Shown here: positions 1-5,118 of the stretch, piece after piece
Layout: every line of letters begins with the position of its first letter
Position numbering within the stretch: the stretch's first letter is position 1
From: an uncultured Bacteroidales bacterium
Lineage (GTDB): Bacteria > Bacteroidota > Bacteroidia > Bacteroidales > UBA932
Direction: 5' to 3'
DNA length: 5,118 bases
NCBI GenBank assembly: GCA_905235615.1
Contig: CAJOMB010000010.1
Span: forward strand, 22,038 to 27,155
The notes under the pieces: model-generated
The model's database searches: none
What the model was told of the DNA's origin: nothing
Seen by the model: the letters and a program-made list of their open reading frames with translations, nothing else
Program-made: the position numbers and the translations under genes

Positions 1-13
1 AGACTCTTACCCC

Positions 14-1675
14 ATGGTCCAGGTCTACTGCAAAAACACCAAAGAAACCAAACGTTTCCCGGAAGGCACCTCCCTTGCCTCGATGCTCTCGGAATTTGAC
101 TGCAAGTCTCCCTATCCCATCGTATCGGCCAAGGTGAACAACGTGTCCCAGGGACTCAAGTTCAAGGTTTACCAGAATAAGGACATCGAATTCATCGATG
201 TCCGCGAATCGAGCGGCATGAGAGTCTATTGCCGCTCGCTTTATTTCTTGCTGTACAAGGCAGCCTGCGACCTTTTCCCGGGCAGCAAGCTCTATATCGA
301 GCACCCCATCTCCAACGGCTATTTCTGCCATATCCGCAAGGCCGACGATACGGAAATCACTGCCGATGATGTCCTGAAACTGGAAATCCGGATGAAAGAC
401 CTGGTGGGCAAGGATCTCCCCTTCCACCGCTACGACGTGCAGACGGAAAGGGCTATCAAGGAGTTCCGCAAGGCCGGCTTCGAAGACAAGGTGCGCCTGC
501 TCCAGACCAGCGGGGAAGCCTATACGGACTATTACACCCTGGGAGAAACGGCCGACTATTTCTACGGGAAGCTGGTTCCCTCTACCGGCTATCTCACCGT
601 CTGGGCCATCCAGCCTTTCCATGACGGCCTTCTGCTCAGGGGCCCTTCCCACAAAGACCCTTCCAAGGTAGAGGAATTCGTGGACCAGCCCAAGACCTTC
701 GAGATGTTCAAGGAGGCCCTCCGCTGGAACATCATCATGGGCCTGAGTACCGTGGGAGACGTCAACGAGGCCTTCCTGAACGGACGCGCCAGCGAACTCA
801 TCCAGATTGCGGAAGCCCTCCAGGAGAAGAAAATTGTCCAGATTGCAGAGGAGATTGACCGCAGATACCACAGCGAGAATCCGCTTCAGGTAGTCCTGAT
901 TACCGGCCCTTCCTCTTCAGGCAAAACCACATTCTGCAAGCGTCTGTCCATCCAGATCAAGGCCTGCGGGCTGCATCCCATGTCCATGAGTACGGACGAC
1001 TATTTCGTGAACCGGGTGGAAACCCCCAAATTCCCGGACGGCTCCTACGATTTTGACAACTTTGACACGGTTGACCACGACCTCATGGAGGCCGATATCA
1101 TGAAGCTCATAGCCGGAGAGGAAGTTTCCGTCCCGGAATACAACTTCGTAACCGGCCTCAGGGAATACAATGGCAAGAAACTCAAACTGGGAGAGGGCCG
1201 TATTCTCCTCATCGAAGGAATCCATGCCCTGAACCCTGCCCTTACCAGCAATATCCCGGAGAGTGCCAAATTCCGGATTTTCATCAACACCCTCACCGGA
1301 ACCCTTTTGGACGACCACAACAGCATCCCCACCAGCGACAACCGTCTGCTGCGCCGGATTGTAAGAGACTACAACGCCGGCTCGTTCACCGCCCGCGAAT
1401 CCATCTCCAACTGGCAGAATGTGCTGGACGCGGAGACCAAGTGGATTTACCCCTATCAGGAAATGGCCGATGTCATGTTCAACAGCGCTTACCTCATCGA
1501 GTTCGCGGTGTTGAAGAACCACGCGGAGCCCATCCTCCGGAGCGTCCCCCAGAACTGTCCGGAATACGCCGAGGCGCACCGCCTCCTGAAGTTCATCCAC
1601 TATTTCACGCCCGTACCGGACAAAGAAATCCCGGCCACGTCCCTCCTTCGCGAGTTTATCGGCGGAATGAAATAA
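14..1675 (+). CDS. Nucleoside (uridine-type) kinase with N-terminal TGS and ThrRS-like domains
   Basis: A probable cytoplasmic ATP/GTP-dependent kinase of the uridine kinase/phosphoribulokinase family, likely phosphorylating uridine or another nucleoside in salvage. Residues 1-65 look like a TGS domain. Residues about 70-225 resemble the 'second additional domain' of threonyl-tRNA synthetase (for example HPISNGYFCHI at 97-107). The kinase domain covers about 290-500: P-loop GPSSSGKTT at 298-306, STDDYF at 326-331, PEYNF at 374-378, LLIEGIHALNP at 398-408, and an arginine-rich lid region RLLRRIVRDYNAGSFTARES at 444-463. At 553 aa it is more than twice a plain Udk but normal for this fused type. 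The start at 14 fits the recalled homologue opening (M-hydrophobic-YCKNT). The frame stays open through the four codons upstream to the window edge, so a slightly earlier start cannot be excluded. No convincing hairpin terminator follows. The kinase class is sure; the substrate is inferred. Confidence 0.92.
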   Translation: MVQVYCKNTKETKRFPEGTSLASMLSEFDCKSPYPIVSAKVNNVSQGLKFKVYQNKDIEFIDVRESSGMRVYCRSLYFLLYKAACDLFPGSKLYIEHPISNGYFCHIRKADDTEITADDVLKLEIRMKDLVGKDLPFHRYDVQTERAIKEFRKAGFEDKVRLLQTSGEAYTDYYTLGETADYFYGKLVPSTGYLTVWAIQPFHDGLLLRGPSHKDPSKVEEFVDQPKTFEMFKEALRWNIIMGLSTVGDVNEAFLNGRASELIQIAEALQEKKIVQIAEEIDRRYHSENPLQVVLITGPSSSGKTTFCKRLSIQIKACGLHPMSMSTDDYFVNRVETPKFPDGSYDFDNFDTVDHDLMEADIMKLIAGEEVSVPEYNFVTGLREYNGKKLKLGEGRILLIEGIHALNPALTSNIPESAKFRIFINTLTGTLLDDHNSIPTSDNRLLRRIVRDYNAGSFTARESISNWQNVLDAETKWIYPYQEMADVMFNSAYLIEFAVLKNHAEPILRSVPQNCPEYAEAHRLLKFIHYFTPVPDKEIPATSLLREFIGGMK

Positions 1676-1702
1676 AAAATAGCGTTTCTCGTCTTTTTTT
1701 CC

Positions 1703-1710
1703 TAATTTTG
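1703..1710 (+). promoter_or_regulatory. Bacteroidetes-type -7 promoter box upstream of the DHS-like gene
   Basis: TAATTTTG matches the Bacteroidetes sigma-ABfr -7 consensus TAnnTTTG at every fixed position. It lies between the stop of the kinase gene and the DHS-like gene, behind a seven-T run at 1694-1700. No clear TTTG -33 box is seen at 19-21 bp upstream. Transcription would start near 1717, giving a leader of about 55 nt before ATG 1773. This suggests the DHS-like gene is not simply co-transcribed with the kinase. Confidence 0.6.
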
Positions 1711-1772
1711 CAGTGAATCCGAAGGTTGGAAGTCACAGACTGGCTTCGCCGCCGGAAGTAATACAAACAAAA

Positions 1773-2747
1773 ATGGAAAAGGGACCTATCTCTCAATTCA
1801 TTACCCACAACTACCGCCACTTCAACAGCGCAGCGCTCGTGGATGCGGCCAAAGCGTACGAAGATCTCCTGAACAAAGGCGGTAAAATGTTTCTGGCTAT
1901 GGCCGGTGCCATGTCCACCGCCGAAATCGGCCTCTCACTTGCCGAAATGATCCGCCAGGACAAGATTGCCTTCGTCTGCTGCAGCGCCAACAACCTGGAA
2001 GAAGACATCATGAACCTGGTGGCCCACAGCCACTATTATCGTGTTCCCGGTTACCGTGACCTCACCCCCAAACAGGAGCAGGAACTCCTGGACAATCACT
2101 ACAACCGCGTTACGGATACCTGCATCCCCGAAGAAGAGGCTTTCCGCCGTTTGGAAAAGCACCTGGTGGAAGTATGGGACAAGGCCAAGGCCGAAGGTAA
2201 GAGATACCTCCCCTACGAGTTCATCTATCAGATGATCCGCAGCGGCGTTCTCAAGCAGTACTACGAGATTGACCCCAAGGACAGCTGGGTGGTGGCCGCC
2301 TGTGAAAAGAACATCCCCATCATCTGCCCCGCCTGGGAAGACTGCACCACCGGTAATATCTTTACCGCCCATGTCATCCGCGGAGAATATGATCCGCACA
2401 TGGTCATCCAGGGTGTGGAAGTGATGATGTTCCTTGTGGACTGGTACAAGAAGAACAGCGAAGGGGCCGGTGTGGGCTTCTTCCAGATTGGCGGCGGCAC
2501 CGCCGGTGACTTCCCCATCTGCTGCGTTCCCATGATGGAGCAGGACCTGGGCTGGTCGGGCACTCCCCTCTGGGCCTATTTCTGCCAAATCTCGGATTCC
2601 ACCACTTCCTACGGTTCCTATTCCGGCGCCGTTCCCAACGAGAAAATCACCTGGGGCAAACTGGCTCCGGATACGCCCAAGTTCATCGTAGAGTCCGACG
2701 CCACCATCGTGGCCCCGCTCATCTTCGCCTATGTCCTGGGTTGGTAA
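1773..2747 (+). CDS. Deoxyhypusine synthase-like family protein
   Basis: A cytoplasmic NAD-dependent enzyme of the deoxyhypusine synthase (DHS) superfamily, 324 aa. True DHS moves the aminobutyl group of spermidine onto a lysine of eIF5A, but bacteria lack eIF5A, so another acceptor, probably a small amine, is expected. Visible DHS features are SANNLEED at 71-78 (NAD-side motif), CPAWEDCTTGN at 185-195, the glycine cluster IGGGTAGDFPI at 239-249, and SYSGAVPNEKITWGK at 282-296, where Lys296 aligns with the human nucleophile Lys329. Trp294 and Glu290 match human Trp327 and Glu323, while other substrate residues differ (see findings). I chose ATG 1773 over the GTG at 1713 because that GTG is only 3 nt past the -7 box, before the expected transcript start. 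The leader just before ATG 1773 is A-rich, as is common in this phylum. The family is secure; the reaction is unknown. Confidence 0.88.
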   Translation: MEKGPISQFITHNYRHFNSAALVDAAKAYEDLLNKGGKMFLAMAGAMSTAEIGLSLAEMIRQDKIAFVCCSANNLEEDIMNLVAHSHYYRVPGYRDLTPKQEQELLDNHYNRVTDTCIPEEEAFRRLEKHLVEVWDKAKAEGKRYLPYEFIYQMIRSGVLKQYYEIDPKDSWVVAACEKNIPIICPAWEDCTTGNIFTAHVIRGEYDPHMVIQGVEVMMFLVDWYKKNSEGAGVGFFQIGGGTAGDFPICCVPMMEQDLGWSGTPLWAYFCQISDSTTSYGSYSGAVPNEKITWGKLAPDTPKFIVESDATIVAPLIFAYVLGW

Positions 2748-3156
2748 GAAATCCGTCAAAGAGCATTTCAAGAGCCTGTTCCCGCCAAAAGAACAGGCTC
2801 TTTCATCTTCTCTGTCCAAGGAGCGCATCCAGTCCATCCTGGATGCCTGGGTGGACGGAAAGGGTTATCGGCTCCCCTACCGCTCCGTTTCGGAAGTGGC
2901 CGCCAGCATGGGCCTGGCCTCTTCCACCTTATATAGATATTTCAAGGCCGATGGCAGCGATTTCCGCAGTTGGCGCACCCGTCTGCGGCTGGAAGATGCC
3001 AAGCAACTTCTCTTGGATGAGCCTGATACCCCCGTTTCCCTTATCGGCCGAAGGGTGGGCATCCTGGACCGAAGCAATTTCTCCCGCACTTTCAAGGAAT
3101 ATACGGGACTCACCCCCGAAGCATGGAGAAATAAATACAAATATTTTGGAATTTAA
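2731..3156 (+). CDS. Short AraC-family HTH protein without a sensor domain
   Basis: A predicted DNA-binding transcription regulator of 141 aa made almost only of the AraC/XylS C-terminal domain. The first helix-turn-helix lies at about 52-73 (SVSEVAASMGLASSTLYRYF) and the second at about 101-122. The typical end motif is RSNFSRTFKEYTGLTPEAWR at 114-133. Residues 30-46 resemble the linker before the HTH domain in larger Bacteroidales AraC proteins that carry membrane or sensor regions. ATG 2731 overlaps the DHS-like gene by 17 nt in another frame. No other in-frame ATG precedes residue 60, so this start is the best one but not certain. A strong hairpin covers codons 14-24, and no promoter is seen in front. 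Expression probably relies on read-through or translational coupling from the DHS-like gene. It could also be the surviving end of a larger regulator. Its targets are unknown. Confidence 0.75.
   Translation: MSWVGKKSVKEHFKSLFPPKEQALSSSLSKERIQSILDAWVDGKGYRLPYRSVSEVAASMGLASSTLYRYFKADGSDFRSWRTRLRLEDAKQLLLDEPDTPVSLIGRRVGILDRSNFSRTFKEYTGLTPEAWRNKYKYFGI
2770..2803 (+). terminator. Perfect 12-bp hairpin, likely terminator of the DHS-like gene
   Basis: AAGAGCCTGTTC at 2770-2781 is the exact reverse complement of GAACAGGCTCTT at 2791-2802, with a 9-nt loop between. It begins 22 nt after the DHS-like stop codon. The following bases are pyrimidine-rich (T at 2803, then CATCTTCTCT) but contain no long T run. 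This is a strong stem with a weak tail, so termination may be partial. It lies inside the 5' part of the AraC-type reading frame. Confidence 0.65.
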
Positions 3157-3175
3157 TTTTTTATTCATACATTTG
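3145..3175 (+). promoter_or_regulatory. Promoter of the ABC transporter-GntR operon (-33 and -7 boxes)
   Basis: TTTG at 3145-3148 and TACATTTG at 3168-3175 match the Bacteroidetes -33 (TTTG) and -7 (TAnnTTTG) boxes, with a 19-bp gap that fits the usual spacing. The -33 box lies within the last codons of the AraC-type gene. Transcription would start near 3180-3183, about 30 nt before the ATPase ATG. Confidence 0.75.
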
Positions 3176-3201
3176 CAGTGTACTAATGAACTAATACACT
3201 G
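3176..3201 (+). promoter_or_regulatory. Palindromic operator, probable binding site of the operon's GntR repressor
   Basis: CAGTGTA at 3176-3182 and TACACTG at 3195-3201 are exact inverted repeats with a 12-bp spacer. The symmetry continues weakly inward, giving the form GTGTAnTA...TAnTACAC. From memory this resembles operators of YtrA-type GntR repressors. It starts directly after the -7 box and covers the predicted transcription start, a position suited to repression. A YtrA-type gene closes the operon that this site controls. Confidence 0.7.
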
Positions 3202-3209
3202 TAAAAGTT

Positions 3210-4034
3210 ATGATAACTGTCAAAAACCTATCTTTCAGCTATGGCTCCAAAAGGGTGCTCAATGACATCAGCCTGGAGCTTAAGGGGGGCAATATCTATG
3301 GCCTCTTAGGAGAAAACGGTGTAGGTAAAACCACCCTTCTCACCCTCCTCTGCGGCCTTAAAAAGCCCAAAACCGGTACTATCGAAACGGACGGACGCGA
3401 TCCCTTTGACCGCGCCCCTTCCCTGCTGGCCGAGCAGTTCTATCTTCCCGACGAGGTGGCTCCTGTACACAATACTGCCTTTCAGTTTGGCAAGGAGCAC
3501 GGAAAGCTCTGGCCCACCTTTGACTTTGACAAATATCTCTCCATCCTGACGGAGTTCGAAGTGGACCAGGATCAGCTGATGGATTCCATGAGCGCCGGCC
3601 AGCTCAAAAAGACATGGATTTCCTTCGCCCTGGCCTGCAACGCCCGCCATTATTTCATGGACGAGCCCACCAACGGCTTGGACATTCCTTCCAAGTCCCA
3701 GTTCCGCAAGGCCATCACCAAATACACCTCGGAAGAGAGTGCCATCATCATCTCCACCCATCAGGTGCGGGATCTGGAAGAAATCATCGATCCCATCATC
3801 ATCCTGGACAAGGAAGCCGTACTGCTGAATGCCAGCCTGGAAACCATCTCCCGGAAGCTTTACTTCGACTATGGGTCGGCCCTTCATCCGGAATCCCTCT
3901 ATCTGGAGCAGACACCCTCCGGTGCCATCCAGGTCTATCCCAACACCACCGGCGAGGAATCCAAAGTGAACTTGGAGGCCCTTTTCAACGCTGTCCATTC
4001 CCACAAAGATGTAGTTAAAGCCTTATTCCAGTAG
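3210..4034 (+). CDS. ABC transporter ATP-binding protein (YtrB-like)
   Basis: The cytoplasmic ATPase subunit of an ABC transporter, 274 aa, powering the permease encoded next. Visible motifs in order are Walker A GENGVGKTT at 34-42, signature MSAGQ at 127-131 (variant of LSGGQ), Walker B YFMDEP at 148-153, the D-loop NGLD at 155-158, and the switch histidine His184 in STHQ. At the usual Q-loop place the sequence is FYLPDEV (77-83), with acidic residues rather than glutamine. The C-terminal tail after about residue 215 has no recognised domain but is usual in length for Bacteroidetes members. The start at 3210 follows the promoter and operator by 8 nt, with no Shine-Dalgarno sequence. The gene ends 4 nt before the permease. 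The substrate is unknown; relatives in GntR-linked operons are often tied to cell-envelope or antibiotic stress, which here is only inference. Confidence 0.93.
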   Translation: MITVKNLSFSYGSKRVLNDISLELKGGNIYGLLGENGVGKTTLLTLLCGLKKPKTGTIETDGRDPFDRAPSLLAEQFYLPDEVAPVHNTAFQFGKEHGKLWPTFDFDKYLSILTEFEVDQDQLMDSMSAGQLKKTWISFALACNARHYFMDEPTNGLDIPSKSQFRKAITKYTSEESAIIISTHQVRDLEEIIDPIIILDKEAVLLNASLETISRKLYFDYGSALHPESLYLEQTPSGAIQVYPNTTGEESKVNLEALFNAVHSHKDVVKALFQ

Positions 4035-4038
4035 CCTT

Positions 4039-4851
4039 ATGAAAAAAGAAGTATTCTCCGGCCAGCGTTTCCGGACCTATTTCAAATACGACCTTGCCCA
4101 GATGTGGCGCAACCACATGAAAGCCGCCATCGTGATTGGTCTGGCGGGTCTCATCTATTACATTATCGGCATTGCCTTCAACGCCACCTTCAACCATGTC
4201 TGGCAGGCTCCCGGCTTCAGGGGACGCATGATTGTTTTCATTCTCTCCGCCGTGGCCCTGCAATTGTATCAAGCGCGTACCTACGGCTATTTGACTGACC
4301 GGAGGAAAGGGGCCGCCTGGCTCATGATTCCGGCATCGGCCTTTGAAAAATGGCTGTCCATGATCATCATCACCCTCCTTGTGATTCCCGTGGCCTTCCT
4401 CTGCACCTATGCTGCGGTTGACGGTATTCTGAGCCTGGCCGACCCCACCTACGGGAAAGTTCTTCTGACTTCTTCCACCCAGTTTGTCAAGAATATAAAC
4501 GAGGCGTTGATAGAAACCAACGCGGAGTACAACACCACCTGGAACCTGGGCGTTTTCGTTTTGCCGATGCTTGTTTCGCACTGCGTGAATTATCTCTATT
4601 TCCTCCTTTGCGGAATCTGCTTCAAGCGCAACAAAATCCTCTGGGCCATCCTGCTTGTCTTCGGAATCAGCATTGTATGGTCTTCACTGGCCGCCTTCTT
4701 GGGGATCAACTATTCCATCGAGATCGAAGATGTGGAGGAGGCGGAAGTGGTCATTCGCCAGGCTCTTATATGGACAAACATTCTGGGTTGCTTACTCACT
4801 GCGGCCCTTGCCGGCGGCATCTTCTACAGAATCAAAACCTTAAAGCATTAA
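4039..4851 (+). CDS. ABC transporter permease, six predicted membrane helices
   Basis: The membrane subunit expected to pair with the preceding ATPase, 270 aa, in the inner membrane. Six hydrophobic segments are visible at about 29-47, 63-79, 106-127, 170-193, 200-222 and 243-263. Positive residues fall on the sides predicted to face the cytoplasm (N-terminus, 88-90, 196-199 and C-terminus), giving both ends inside. The loop between helices 2 and 3 carries MIPASAFEKWLS at 96-107, a motif I recall from Bacteroidetes ABC-2-like permeases. The loop between helices 3 and 4 (about 128-169) is the largest outside segment. The outer loop before helix 6 is acidic (EIEDVEEAE, 228-236). There is no signal peptide. 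The gaps to its neighbours are 4 nt on each side, which implies one operon and coupled translation. The transported substrate cannot be told. Confidence 0.88.
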   Translation: MKKEVFSGQRFRTYFKYDLAQMWRNHMKAAIVIGLAGLIYYIIGIAFNATFNHVWQAPGFRGRMIVFILSAVALQLYQARTYGYLTDRRKGAAWLMIPASAFEKWLSMIIITLLVIPVAFLCTYAAVDGILSLADPTYGKVLLTSSTQFVKNINEALIETNAEYNTTWNLGVFVLPMLVSHCVNYLYFLLCGICFKRNKILWAILLVFGISIVWSSLAAFLGINYSIEIEDVEEAEVVIRQALIWTNILGCLLTAALAGGIFYRIKTLKH

Positions 4852-4855
4852 AATC

Positions 4856-5118
4856 ATGGACTTTCACGGAGAAAAACCCATCTATCTTCAGATTGCCGAA
4901 CTGTTCTGCGAGAACATCCTTTCCGGCACCCTGAAGGCCGATGAGCGCATCCCGTCGGTCCGCGAGTACGGTGCTCAGATCGGGGTGAACCCCAATACCG
5001 TCATGCGCGTCTATGAAAAATTGACCGCCGACGGCATCATCTACAACAAACGCGGAATCGGCTATTTCATATCGGCCGATGCACGGGAGAAGATTCTGGC
5101 CTCCTATAAGGCTGAATT
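4856..5118 (+). CDS. GntR-family repressor, YtrA subfamily (cut by window end)
   Basis: The first 87 codons of a small transcription repressor; the reading frame is open at the window edge. The winged helix of the GntR family spans about residues 9-74: KPIYLQIAE at 7-15, the hallmark RIPSVREYGAQIGVNPNTVM at 31-50 (recognition helix around 45-52), and the wing IIYNKRGIGYFIS at 61-73. YtrA-type members end soon after this with a short dimerisation helix pair of about 120 aa in total; DAREKILASY at 74-83 looks like its beginning. The ATG lies 4 nt after the permease stop, so it is the last known gene of the operon. It most likely binds the palindrome at 3176-3201 and represses its own operon. 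The effector is unknown. Confidence 0.9.
   Translation, partial: MDFHGEKPIYLQIAELFCENILSGTLKADERIPSVREYGAQIGVNPNTVMRVYEKLTADGIIYNKRGIGYFISADAREKILASYKAE

Noticed and set aside
917..1600. A 227-codon open frame on the minus strand opposite the kinase domain
   Set aside because: It mirrors the conserved kinase codons, shows no known motif and has no promoter or start context; an antisense shadow.
1674..1700. Intrinsic terminator after the kinase gene (A run at 1674-1679, T run at 1694-1700)
   Set aside because: Apart from A-T pairing there is no stable GC stem; the T run may just be an upstream element of the promoter.
1713..1772. GTG 1713 as the start of the DHS-like gene, adding 20 residues
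   Set aside because: It lies 3 nt after the -7 box, before the likely transcript start, and the added residues do not resemble family N-termini; ATG 1773 fits better.
1711..1772. Possible riboswitch or structured leader before the DHS-like gene
   Set aside because: Only very short stems (3-4 bp) can be drawn by eye in the roughly 55-nt leader; nothing supports a riboswitch.
1935..2837. A 300-codon open frame on the minus strand opposite the DHS-like gene
   Set aside because: It covers a well-supported family gene on the other strand, has no recognisable domain and low-complexity V/G/H/D-rich composition, and is explained by codon bias in a GC-rich gene.
3306..4581. Long minus-strand frames opposite the ABC ATPase and permease (3306-4004 and 4015-4581)
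   Set aside because: Both are shadows of clear transporter genes, with unnatural composition and no recognised domain.
4608..4934. A 108-codon + strand frame overlapping the permease end and the GntR start
   Set aside because: Both overlapped genes have strong family evidence in other frames, and this frame has no recognisable content.

Overview
The window reads as chromosomal DNA from a Bacteroidales-type bacterium (phylum Bacteroidota) of fairly high GC. Three things point there. Two promoters match the Bacteroidetes -7 consensus TAnnTTTG, one with a well-spaced TTTG -33 box. The leaders are A/T-rich and have no Shine-Dalgarno sequence. The proteins also resemble, from memory, Bacteroides-type homologues. 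The genus cannot be fixed from the sequence alone. All genes lie on the + strand.

Layout. (1) 14-1675: a 553-aa nucleoside (uridine-type) kinase. A P-loop kinase domain is fused behind a TGS domain and a threonyl-tRNA-synthetase-like 'second additional domain' whose editing-site residues appear to be lost. (2) 1703-1710: a -7 box driving a deoxyhypusine-synthase-like gene, best started at ATG 1773 (324 aa). It keeps the lysine nucleophile, but several amine-binding residues of the eukaryotic enzyme are changed. (3) 2731-3156: a small AraC-type DNA-binding protein with no sensor domain. It overlaps the end of the previous gene by 17 nt, and a perfect 12-bp terminator-like hairpin (2770-2803) lies within its first codons. 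(4) 3145-3201: a promoter followed directly by a palindromic operator. (5) 3210 to the window end: a tight operon of ABC ATPase, six-helix permease and a YtrA-type GntR repressor cut by the window edge, with gaps of only 4 nt.

How they work together. The last three genes form a self-contained unit. The GntR repressor is the natural candidate to bind the operator covering the predicted transcription start, so it would repress its own ABC transporter operon until an effector releases it. The kinase (pyrimidine nucleoside salvage) and the DHS-like enzyme (probably an NAD-dependent aminobutyl or related amine transfer) appear to be independent transcription units. The AraC gene has no visible promoter of its own and probably depends on read-through from the DHS-like gene.

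No RNA genes, mobile elements, CRISPR arrays or origins were seen. No stretch over 300 bases lacks a gene; the largest intergenic gaps are about 97 bp (1676-1772) and 53 bp (3157-3209), and both hold promoter elements. Nothing here is clearly a new system. The best leads are the altered active site of the DHS-like enzyme, the operator/GntR autoregulatory pair, and the hairpin embedded in the AraC gene.
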